From assembly GCA_040235415.1 (NCBI GenBank), contig JBECKR010000052.1, forward strand, positions 1 through 17,859: a stretch of DNA of 17,859 nucleotides, read 5' to 3'. This document shows, piece after piece, positions 1-6,540 of the stretch. The first letter of the stretch is position 1, and each line of letters opens with the position of its first letter. Made by a program: the position numbers and the translations under genes. A model generated the notes under the pieces. That model saw nothing but the letters and a program-made list of their open reading frames with translations, had not been told where the DNA came from and did no database searches. The DNA is from JBECKR01 sp040235415. GTDB taxonomy: Bacteria > Acidobacteriota > Polarisedimenticolia > Polarisedimenticolales > Polarisedimenticolaceae.

Positions 1-2601
1 CTGTACAGCCGCCTGCTGGGTGACTACCCCTACGGCAAGTTCGCATTGGTGGAAAATTTCTGGTCCACCGGTTACGGAATGCCCTCGTTCACGCTGCTGG
101 GCTCCCGGGTGATTCGGCTGCCGTTCATCGTCCACACCTCCTACCCCCACGAGATCCTGCACAACTGGTGGGGCAACGGCGTCTACGTGGACGCGGCGTC
201 CGGGAACTGGTGCGAGGGCCTGACCGCGTACCTTGCCGACCACCTCGTCAAGGAGCGGCGCGGCGAGGGCGCGGCGTACCGCCGGGACCTGCTGCAGAAA
301 TACCTCGACTACGTCCGAGGAGGGCGTGACTTCCCGCTGACCGGTTTCCGGGCGCGGCACTCGGCGGCCACCGCGGCGGTCGGGTACGGCAAGACGGCGA
401 TGCTGTTCCACATGCTGCGTCGCGACCTCGGAGACGACGCGTTCGTGTCGGCGTTGCGGCGGCTGTACCTCGAGCGGCGCTTCACGCGAGCGTCGTGGAG
501 CGACGTCCGGGCGGCGTTCGAGGCGGCGTCCGGACACGACCTCGGGACGTTCTTCGAGCAGTGGGTCTCGCGGGCGGGGGCCCCTGCGCTCGCCGTGCGC
601 GGCGCCCGTGCCGTCGAGGACGGCGGGAGGCCGGGGCTCGCGCTGACGATCACCCAGGACGCGGCGGGGGCGCCGTACCGTCTGCGAGTTCCGGTCGCGG
701 TGACGCTCGAGGGCCGGGAGACCGCCGAGGTGCGGACCGTCGCGGTCGACGGCCCCGAGACGTCGGTGCGCCTCGAGCTTCCGGAACGTCCGACCCACGT
801 CGCGGTCGACCCGGATTTCGACCTGTTCCGGCGGCTCGACCGCCGCGAGGTCCCCGCCTCCTTGGGGCAGCTTTTCGGCGCCGAGCGGACGACCATCGTC
901 CTGCCCACGGGATCGGACGCGGCGCTCGCCGGCGCCTACCGCGACCTCGCGGCGACCTGGTCGCGGGGAGGCCCCGGCGAGGTCGAGATCATCGAGGACA
1001 CGGCGCTCGAGCGGCTGCCGGCGGACCGCGCCGTTTGGGTCGTCGGGTGGACCAACCGCTACCTCGGCGAGGTCGCGGCCGCGCTCGGGCGTTACGGCGC
1101 GATGCTCGATCGCGGCGCCCTCGAAGCCGGCGGGGAGCGGAGCCCCGCGGGGTCGCGCTCGGTCGCCGCGGTCGCCCCCCTTCCCTCGAACCCCGAGCTC
1201 GCGATCGCCTTCCTGGCGGCGAGCGCTTCGGGGGCGGGCCCCGGGCTCGCGCGCAAGCTTCCGCACTACGGCAAGTACGGCTACCTCGCGTTCGAGGGCG
1301 AGGCGCCCGACAACGTCCTGAAGGGGCAGTGGGACGCGGTCGGCTCCCCGCTCGAGGTCGATCTCGGAGCCGCCTCCGGGGCGCCGCGTCCGGTGCGACG
1401 CGCACTGGCCGAGCTGCCGCCGGCGTTCTCCGAGACCGCGATGCGCGAGCACGTCGCGTTCCTCGCGTCGCCCGATCTCGAGGGGCGCGGTTGCGGCTCG
1501 CCCGGCCTCGCGCGCGCCGTCGCCTACGTCGAGACGCGGTTTCGCGACGCCGGGCTCGCCGCGACCGGAGACGACGGCTTCCGCCAATCCTGGACCGCCC
1601 CGTGCGGACAGGACGCGACGCCTTCGACGCTCGTCAACGTCGTCGGCGCCATTCGCGGAACCAACGACGCCCTGCGCGGGCGCCCGGTGGTGGTCCTCGC
1701 TCACCTCGACCATCTCGGGCTCGGTTGGCCCGATGCGCACGTCGCGGATCGCGGACGGATCCATCCGGGCGCGGACGACAACGCCAGCGGAGTCGCGGTC
1801 GTGCTCGAGCTCGCCAGGGTGCTCGGGGGGGGCCTCACGCCGGCGCGTCCGGTGTTGTTCGTGGCGACGACCGCCGAGGAGTCCGGGCTGCGCGGCGTGC
1901 GGCACCTGCTCGCGACGCCGTCGCCGATTCCCGCCTCGGGAGCGATCGCGGCGGTCGACCTCGACACCGTGGGGCGCCTGCGGGCAGGGAAGCTCCTCGT
2001 GCTCGGGTGCGGCACCGCCGAGGAGTGGGTTCACCTCGTCCGTGGCGCGGCCTACGTCACCGGAGTCGACGCCGAGGCGGTGCGGGATGACCCCGGCGGA
2101 TCCGACCAAGTGGCGTTCCACGAGTCGGGCATCCCGGCCGTGCAGCTGTTCACGGGCCCGCACCTCGACTATCACCGCCCGTCCGACACCGCGGACAAGG
2201 TCGACGCGGCCGGGCTCGTGCGTGTCGCTGCGTTCACGAAGGAGATCGTCGAGTATCTCGCGAGCCGCGACGAGCCGTTGACCTCGCGTCTCGCCGGCAG
2301 CGCATCGCCGTCGGCCGCGGGCGCCGGCCCGCGGACTCGGAGGGTGTCGCTCGGCACCGTCCCGGACTTCGCTTACGCCGGAACCGGGTACCGCATCGCC
2401 GAGGTGTCTCCCGGCTCTCCCGCTCGTGCCGCCGGCCTGCGCTCCGGGGACGTCGTCGTCGCGATCGACGGCGCCGCGATCGGCTCGCTCCGCGAGTTCG
2501 CGGAGGCGCTCCGTGCGCACGCCCCGGGAGATCGTGTCACCCTGACCGTCCGTCGTGGCGACGACCTTCGCGAAGTCGCCGTGACCCTCACGGAACGCTG
2601 A
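1..2601 (+). CDS. M1-like / M28 metallopeptidase with C-terminal PDZ domain (5' end off window)
   Basis: The frame is open from base 1, so the true start and any signal peptide lie to the left; 866 residues are visible. Numbering visible codons, an M1 (gluzincin) zinc site HEILH sits at 50-54, with a glutamate at 72 in GNWCEG (HExxH-x17-E, one residue shorter than the textbook x18). After a middle region of unclear fold (about 285-470) comes an M28 aminopeptidase domain. It has AHLDH (His568), GADDNASG (Asp592/593), a catalytic-type Glu pair in AEESG (626-627), DLDTVG (Asp653/655) and DYHRPSD (His725). A PDZ domain (about 788-866) ends the protein. The likely role is peptide degradation in the cell envelope or outside the cell. 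Both zinc sites look complete, so both domains may be active. The family calls are firm; the substrate is unknown. Confidence 0.9.
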   Translation: MYSRLLGDYPYGKFALVENFWSTGYGMPSFTLLGSRVIRLPFIVHTSYPHEILHNWWGNGVYVDAASGNWCEGLTAYLADHLVKERRGEGAAYRRDLLQKYLDYVRGGRDFPLTGFRARHSAATAAVGYGKTAMLFHMLRRDLGDDAFVSALRRLYLERRFTRASWSDVRAAFEAASGHDLGTFFEQWVSRAGAPALAVRGARAVEDGGRPGLALTITQDAAGAPYRLRVPVAVTLEGRETAEVRTVAVDGPETSVRLELPERPTHVAVDPDFDLFRRLDRREVPASLGQLFGAERTTIVLPTGSDAALAGAYRDLAATWSRGGPGEVEIIEDTALERLPADRAVWVVGWTNRYLGEVAAALGRYGAMLDRGALEAGGERSPAGSRSVAAVAPLPSNPELAIAFLAASASGAGPGLARKLPHYGKYGYLAFEGEAPDNVLKGQWDAVGSPLEVDLGAASGAPRPVRRALAELPPAFSETAMREHVAFLASPDLEGRGCGSPGLARAVAYVETRFRDAGLAATGDDGFRQSWTAPCGQDATPSTLVNVVGAIRGTNDALRGRPVVVLAHLDHLGLGWPDAHVADRGRIHPGADDNASGVAVVLELARVLGGGLTPARPVLFVATTAEESGLRGVRHLLATPSPIPASGAIAAVDLDTVGRLRAGKLLVLGCGTAEEWVHLVRGAAYVTGVDAEAVRDDPGGSDQVAFHESGIPAVQLFTGPHLDYHRPSDTADKVDAAGLVRVAAFTKEIVEYLASRDEPLTSRLAGSASPSAAGAGPRTRRVSLGTVPDFAYAGTGYRIAEVSPGSPARAAGLRSGDVVVAIDGAAIGSLREFAEALRAHAPGDRVTLTVRRGDDLREVAVTLTER

Positions 2602-2602
2602 C

Positions 2603-2675
2603 GGGGACATTCCTCGCCAGGTTTGAGAAGCTATCGTCTCGCGAGTCGAATTCGAAGAAAGCGAGGAATGTCCCC
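2603..2675. repeat. Perfect 15-bp inverted repeat covering the thioesterase ribosome binding site
   Basis: The left arm at 2603-2617 (ggggacattcctcgc) is the exact reverse complement of the right arm at 2661-2675, with a 43-base spacer. The right arm holds the only good Shine-Dalgarno (gagga, 2663-2667) and ends right before the ATG at 2676, so a transcript hairpin would hide the ribosome site. The spacer contains two more perfect palindromes, ctcgcgag (2638-2645) and tcgaattcga (2646-2655). It could be a translational control element, or a REP-like mobile repeat that settled here. No second copy occurs in the window. Confidence 0.7.
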
Positions 2676-3149
2676 ATGGACACGGCGATCCAGGACTTCT
2701 ATCCCGACGACGTGGCGTACTGCTACGGCTGCGGACGGCTCAACGAACACGGGCTGCACTTCCGGAGCCGGCGTGAGGACGACGAGGCGGTTTGCACGTT
2801 CGTGCCGCGCCCCCATCACGTCGCGATTCCGGGGTTCGTGTACGGCGGGCTGATCGCGTCCCTGGTCGACTGCCACTCGATCGGAGCGGCTGCGATCGCG
2901 GTCGAGGCCGCCGCGGGACGCGCCGTCGGGGACGCCCCCGCCCCGCGCTACGTCACGGCCTCGCTGCACGTGGACTACCTGCGTCCGACGCCGCTCGGGG
3001 TTCCGCTCGAGATCCGCGCGCGCGCGGACGAGATCAAGGGCCGGAGGGTCGTCGTGAGCTCGACCGTCACGGCGGGCGGCGAGGTCTGCGCCCGCGGGCG
3101 GGTAGTCGCCGTCGCGATGCCGGATTCGATGTCGGGCGGGTCGCGCTGA
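2676..3149 (+). CDS. PaaI-type hotdog-fold thioesterase
   Basis: This 157-residue protein has the single hotdog-domain layout of PaaI/YbgC-like acyl-CoA thioesterases. There is an N-terminal CYGCG motif (16-20), then the central helix segment PGFVYGGLIASLVDCHS (52-68), whose Gly-Gly and Asp65 fall where the family has its active-site helix. The strand SLHVDYLRPTPLG (96-108) and a final beta-rich segment follow. It probably hydrolyses an acyl- or aroyl-CoA thioester in the cytoplasm; the substrate cannot be read from sequence. The ATG at 2676 is chosen because gagga lies 8 bases upstream. An ATG at 2668 is out of frame. The preceding inverted repeat includes that ribosome site. The last codons form a hairpin with the stop codon in its loop. 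Confidence 0.8.
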   Translation: MDTAIQDFYPDDVAYCYGCGRLNEHGLHFRSRREDDEAVCTFVPRPHHVAIPGFVYGGLIASLVDCHSIGAAAIAVEAAAGRAVGDAPAPRYVTASLHVDYLRPTPLGVPLEIRARADEIKGRRVVVSSTVTAGGEVCARGRVVAVAMPDSMSGGSR

Positions 3150-3158
3150 GCGCGACCC
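3138..3158 (+). terminator. Hairpin with the TGA stop codon as its loop; possible terminator
   Basis: gggtcgcgc (3138-3146) pairs perfectly with gcgcgaccc (3150-3158). The three-base loop is the TGA stop codon of the thioesterase gene. The stem is very GC-rich, but the nearest T run (tttt, about 3171-3174) is short and some 12 bases away. It is therefore not a classical intrinsic terminator; it might act in mRNA protection or in a weak stop. Confidence 0.4.
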
Positions 3159-3241
3159 TCGTCGCTCCGTTTTGCCGGGAATCGGGAACCCTCCCGCGGG
3201 GGCATCCTTGAGGCAACGGCCCCCGGGCCGGGCGTTCCGCC

Positions 3242-3248
3242 GAGGAGG
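3242..3248 (+). promoter_or_regulatory. Ribosome binding site deciding the YbaK-like start
   Basis: gaggagg lies 5 bases before the ATG at 3254. An in-frame GTG at 3248 overlaps this site itself, so it cannot be the start used with it; the ATG is preferred. Confidence 0.7.
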
Positions 3249-3253
3249 TGGCC

Positions 3254-3727
3254 ATGCCCCGGAAGAAGCTCAAGGAGTTCCTCGATCACGAGGGCGTGCC
3301 CTACGTCACGGTCGCGCACTCGCCTGCCTTCACCGCGCAGGAGATCGCGGCGTCGGCGCACGTCCGTGGCCGCGAGCTCGCCAAGACCGTCATCGTGAAG
3401 CTCGACGGCCGCATGACGATGGTGGTGCTGCCGTCCGACCGGCTCGTCGACCTGGAGCAGCTCCGGGCCGAGACCGGGGCGAACGACGCGGAGCTCGCGA
3501 GCGAGCGCGAGTTCCGGGACCGCTTCCCGGACTGTGACGTGGGGGCGATGCCGCCGTTCGGGAACCTGTTCGACATGCCGGTGTTGGTGGACACCACGCT
3601 CGCCGAGGACGAGGAGATCGTGTTCAACGCCGGCTCGCACACCGAGCTCGTCCGGATGGCCTACGCCGACTTCGAGCGGCTCGCGCGCCCGCGGCGGATC
3701 GACGTCGCGGTGCCGGTACCCGGGTGA
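3254..3727 (+). CDS. YbaK/EbsC-type aminoacyl-tRNA deacylase
   Basis: This 157-residue cytoplasmic protein matches the YbaK/ProX editing fold in size and motifs. It shows an N-terminal helix with the VPYVTVAHSPAFTAQEIA pattern, the lysine-bearing strand LAKTVIVKLDG, and the downstream GAMPPFGNLFDMPVLVD segment, the family's GxxxPFG-like loop. It ends with the FNAGSHTELVRMAYADFERL stretch. Family members hydrolyse mischarged aminoacyl-tRNA (for example Cys- or Ala-tRNA(Pro)); which substrate applies here is not visible. The start is set by the gaggagg ribosome site. It follows the thioesterase after about 100 bases with nothing recognisable except the stop-codon hairpin. It converges with the propeller lipoprotein gene, whose end is 30 bases away. 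Confidence 0.85.
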   Translation: MPRKKLKEFLDHEGVPYVTVAHSPAFTAQEIAASAHVRGRELAKTVIVKLDGRMTMVVLPSDRLVDLEQLRAETGANDAELASEREFRDRFPDCDVGAMPPFGNLFDMPVLVDTTLAEDEEIVFNAGSHTELVRMAYADFERLARPRRIDVAVPVPG

Positions 3728-3757
3728 CGTCGCCGCGTCGGTCTCCCGTGCGCGCGG

Positions 3758-4861
3758 TCACTCGATCCAGTCGGCCACGAAGAGGTTCGTGTCCCCCTTC
3801 TTCGCGTTGTGGCGGTTGCTCGCGAACGCGAGGCGCGTCCCGTCGGGGCTGAACATCGGGAATCCGTCGAACGTATCGTTGAACGTGACCCGCTCGAGCC
3901 CGCTGCCGTCGTCGTTCACCATCCACAGGTCGAAGTCGCGGCCCCGGGGATCCGCCATGTTCGACGAGAAGATGATCCGCTTGCCGTCGGGGAAGAAGTA
4001 CGGCGCGAAGCTCGCCGCGCCCGCCCGGGTGACCTGGACCGGGTCCGATCCGTCCGCGTTCGCGACCCAGATCTCGAGCACCATCGGCCGGATCTGATGC
4101 TCGGCGAGGAGCTCGCGGTAGTCCCGGATCTCCTCGGGCGTCGTCGGGCGCGACGCGCGCCACACGATCCGGCGGCCGTCGCGCGAGAAGAATCCGCCGC
4201 CGTCGTAGCCGAGCTCCCGAGTGATCCGCGTCACGCCGGAGCCGTCCGGGTTCATGGTGTAGAGGTCGAGGTCGCCGTCGCGGAGCGAGGTGAACAGGAT
4301 CCGCGAGCCGTCGGTCGCGATCGTCGCCTCGGCGTCGTAGTCCGGGTTGTCCGTCAGCCGCACGAGGCTCCCGCCGTCCGGGTCCGCGGTGTAGATGTCG
4401 TACTCCGGGTGGAGCTTCCAGACGTAGCCTTTCGAGTAGTCCGGCGGCGGCGGGCAGTCGGGGCCCGCGGCGACGGTCGACGAGTACAGGATGCGCTTGC
4501 CGTCGGGGAAGAAGTAGCCGCAGGTGGTGGCGCCCTCGCCGCTCGACACGCGCCGGAACTCCCCGCTCGCGACGTCCATCACGAAGATCTGGTCGCAGCC
4601 CATGCCGGGGGCCTTGCGCTGGAAGATCAGCGTCGTTCCGTCCGCCGACCAGTAGCCTTCCGCGTTCTCGCCGTCGAAGGTCAACTGTCGGACGTTCGCG
4701 AGGTGCTCCTCCCGGGGCAGCCGCAGCTCCTCGGCGGAAGTTGCGGCGACGGGCGCGGGCGCGGGCGTGTCCCGTTCCCCGCCGCAGGCCGCGATCGCCG
4801 CGATCGCGGCGATCACGGCGACGGCGAAGACGACTCGAAGCGGTACGACGGATGCGGTCAT
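3758..4861 (-). CDS. TolB-like (PD40) beta-propeller lipoprotein
   Basis: This protein of 367 residues begins with a signal peptide whose hydrophobic core is Ala/Ile/Val-rich and ends in a lipobox IAAC, lipidated at Cys26. The rest is a beta-propeller of repeated blades, each with a D-G-[TSK]-R-I-[LV]-[FW] core (FFPDGKRILYSS, IATDGSRILFTS, FSPDGTRLAFASN). Between blades are the loops DPDGGS, NPDGSG and NADGSD, typical of TolB/WD40-like PD40 repeats. It is likely an envelope-anchored scaffold or sensor; nothing identifies a catalytic site. It has the ribosome site gaggagg upstream of the ATG and a perfect TATAAT about 24 bases upstream. Nine-base near-repeats (4791-4826) encode the signal core. 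Confidence 0.85.
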   Translation of the reverse strand: MTASVVPLRVVFAVAVIAAIAAIAACGGERDTPAPAPVAATSAEELRLPREEHLANVRQLTFDGENAEGYWSADGTTLIFQRKAPGMGCDQIFVMDVASGEFRRVSSGEGATTCGYFFPDGKRILYSSTVAAGPDCPPPPDYSKGYVWKLHPEYDIYTADPDGGSLVRLTDNPDYDAEATIATDGSRILFTSLRDGDLDLYTMNPDGSGVTRITRELGYDGGGFFSRDGRRIVWRASRPTTPEEIRDYRELLAEHQIRPMVLEIWVANADGSDPVQVTRAGAASFAPYFFPDGKRIIFSSNMADPRGRDFDLWMVNDDGSGLERVTFNDTFDGFPMFSPDGTRLAFASNRHNAKKGDTNLFVADWIE

Positions 4862-4884
4862 GGCTTCCTCCTCGTCGGACGCGG

Positions 4885-4890
4885 ATTATA
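4885..4890 (-). promoter_or_regulatory. Candidate -10 box for the propeller lipoprotein gene
   Basis: Read on the minus strand, 4890 to 4885 is TATAAT, a perfect sigma-70 -10 box in otherwise very GC-rich DNA and 24 bases before the ATG at 4861. No convincing -35 box stands 16-18 bases upstream, so the leader would be short and the call is tentative. Confidence 0.4.
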
Positions 4891-4918
4891 GGCGTTCGGA
4901 TCGCCCCCGCCGAGCCGG

Positions 4919-4924
4919 TAGAAT
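4919..4924 (+). promoter_or_regulatory. Candidate -10 box for the crotonase/synthetase operon
   Basis: tagaat matches TATAAT at five of six positions and lies 50 bases before the ATG at 4975. The possible -35 (ttcgga, about 4895-4900) is weak. If used, transcription would begin inside the adjacent hairpin and spoil its left arm, so this promoter and that RNA hairpin are probably alternatives. Confidence 0.2.
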
Positions 4925-4959
4925 GCCCGCGGGCGGCGCGGCCGGTCGCGCCCGCGGGC
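4925..4959. repeat. GC-only inverted repeat upstream of the first crotonase
   Basis: The palindrome gcccgcgggc occurs twice, at 4925-4934 and 4950-4959. The copies can pair with each other (11-bp stem 4925-4935/4949-4959, 13-base loop), or each can form its own cruciform. The repeat lies between the divergent propeller and crotonase genes, 5 bases before the ribosome site ggggagg (4964-4970). It could be a protein-binding site or an RNA structure; no function is shown. Confidence 0.45.
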
Positions 4960-4974
4960 CGCCGGGGAGGCCGG

Positions 4975-5736
4975 ATGGGATTCCTGCACACCGATATCTC
5001 GGACCGCGTCGCGGTCCTGACGCTCGACGACCCCGGCCGACGCAACGCGTTGTCGCTCGCGATGGCCGAGGAGATCGCGACCTCCCTCGGGGCGCTCGCC
5101 ACCGCCGGCGACGTCGGCGCCGTCGTGCTGACCGGGCGCCCGCCCGCGTTCTCCGCGGGAGCCGACCTCGCGGACCTCGACGAGGCCTCGCGCGAGCGCC
5201 TGACCCGGATCTACGACGGATTCCTCGCGGTCTCGCGTTGCCCGCTCCCCACGATCGCCGCGGTCAACGGTCCGGCGATCGGAGCGGGGCTCAACCTGGC
5301 GCTCGCGTGCGACGTCCGGATCGCCGGACGCAGCGCGCGCTTCGAGTCCCGTTTTCTCGACCTCGCGCTCCATCCGGGCGGAGGCCACACGTTCCTGCTC
5401 CGTGGGCTCCTCGGCCCGCAGGGCGCCGCGGCCGTCGTTCTGCTCGGCGAGTCGTTGGACGGCGAATCCGCGGCCCGGCGCGGGCTCGCCTGGGCCGCGG
5501 TCGACGACGACGCGCTCCTCGAGACGGCCCTCGGCCTCGCACGGCGCGCGGCGCAGGCGCCGCCGGAGCTTCTTCGCCGGCTCAAGGCGACGCTGCGCGC
5601 GATGGGCGGCGTCCGCGACCACGACGAGGCGGTGGCGCTCGAGCTCGAGGCCCAGCTGTGGTCGACCGGCCGCGAGGAGTTCCGTTCGCGGCTCGGCGAC
5701 CTCCGGCGTCGAATCGCGGGATCGAGGCGATCATGA
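4975..5736 (+). CDS. Enoyl-CoA hydratase/isomerase-family protein lacking the catalytic glutamates
   Basis: The protein has 253 residues and the crotonase fold. The oxyanion-hole segment is SAGADL (60-65) and the second is GPAIGAGLNLALACD (99-113). At the two positions that carry glutamate in classical hydratases (20 residues apart) it has Asn107 and Phe127. Asp129 and the HPGGGHT motif (133-139) follow, a pattern I recall from some mycobacterial EchA-type proteins. Acyl-CoA binding should be intact, but simple hydration is doubtful; isomerase, hydrolase or lyase activity is possible. The ATG at 4975 has ggggagg 4 bases upstream. The stop overlaps the next start as ATGA, so it is translationally coupled to a second crotonase and a CoA synthetase, pointing to acyl-CoA catabolism. 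Confidence 0.85.
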   Translation: MGFLHTDISDRVAVLTLDDPGRRNALSLAMAEEIATSLGALATAGDVGAVVLTGRPPAFSAGADLADLDEASRERLTRIYDGFLAVSRCPLPTIAAVNGPAIGAGLNLALACDVRIAGRSARFESRFLDLALHPGGGHTFLLRGLLGPQGAAAVVLLGESLDGESAARRGLAWAAVDDDALLETALGLARRAAQAPPELLRRLKATLRAMGGVRDHDEAVALELEAQLWSTGREEFRSRLGDLRRRIAGSRRS

Positions 5737-6539
5737 GCTACGAGACCCTTCGACTGGAGCGCGACGGTCCCGTCGCGACGATCCGGCTTGCCCGTCCCGA
5801 GCGCATGAACGCCGTGATCGAGGAGATGTACCGCGAGATCGGGGCCGCGCTCGCCGCGCTCGGGAGCGAGCCCGAGAACCGCGCGGTCGTCGTCACCGGG
5901 TCGGTCCGCGTCAAGGACGGCGTCGAGAAGCCCGCGTTCTGCGCCGGAGCGGACCTCAAGGAGCACGCGTCGGGGCGGCGCTCGCGCGCCGAGCGCCGCG
6001 CCTACATCGAGCTCGCCCACGAGACGCTGCGACGGATCCTGGTGTTCCCCCGCCCCGTCGTCGCCGCCGTCAACGGTCCCGCCCGCGGCGCCGGAGCGGA
6101 GCTCGCCCTGGCGTGCGACTTCGTGTTGATGGCCGACGAGGCGACGCTCGCGCTGCCGGAGGTCGGGCTGGGGACCTTCGTCGGCGGCGGGTTGACGCAC
6201 CTCCTGCCGCGGCTCGTCGGCCTCGCGCGCGCCCGCGAGCTCGTGTACACCGGCCGGGTCGTCGACGGCCCCGAGGCGGCCGCGCTCGGCCTCGCCCTGC
6301 GCTCGGTGCCGCGGGACCGCCTCGAGGCGGAGGCCCGGTCGCTCGCCGCGCGCCTTGCGGCGCAGGCGCCCCGGTCGATGGAGATCGCCAAGCGCCTGCT
6401 GCTGCGCGCGGACGTCGACGTCGAAACCGCTCTCGGCCTCGAGACCGACGCGATCGTCGAGTGCATGGAGACCGAGGACTGGTCCGAGGGCCTTCGCGCC
6501 TTCGCCGAGAAGCGCGCGCCGCGCTACACCGGGAGTTGA
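5733..6539 (+). CDS. Enoyl-CoA hydratase (crotonase family)
   Basis: The protein has 268 residues. It carries the complete hydratase machinery: oxyanion-hole motif CAGADLKE (70-77), then GAELALACD with Glu123 and LPEVGLG with Glu143, 20 residues apart like the catalytic pair of mammalian crotonase. It likely adds water to a 2-enoyl-CoA in the cytoplasm. With benzoyl-CoA reductase genes nearby, a cyclic dienoyl- or cyclohexenecarbonyl-CoA is a possible substrate, but that is inference. Just before the oxyanion hole there is an insertion of about eight residues (RVKDGVEK), absent from the shorter neighbour. It overlaps the upstream crotonase by 4 bases and the synthetase starts one base after its stop codon. 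Confidence 0.88.
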   Translation: MSYETLRLERDGPVATIRLARPERMNAVIEEMYREIGAALAALGSEPENRAVVVTGSVRVKDGVEKPAFCAGADLKEHASGRRSRAERRAYIELAHETLRRILVFPRPVVAAVNGPARGAGAELALACDFVLMADEATLALPEVGLGTFVGGGLTHLLPRLVGLARARELVYTGRVVDGPEAAALGLALRSVPRDRLEAEARSLAARLAAQAPRSMEIAKRLLLRADVDVETALGLETDAIVECMETEDWSEGLRAFAEKRAPRYTGS

Positions 6540-6540
6540 G

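Noticed and set aside
2603..2675. Insertion-sequence terminal repeats
   Set aside because: Only 43 bases separate the arms, there is no transposase and no target duplication is evident. It is kept as an inverted repeat of unknown origin.
4975..6539. 6-oxocyclohex-1-ene-1-carbonyl-CoA hydrolase (Oah/BzdY) or BadI for one of the crotonases
   Set aside because: Oah is much longer (about 375 residues) and neither sequence resembles what I recall of BadI, so no ring-opening hydrolase is called.
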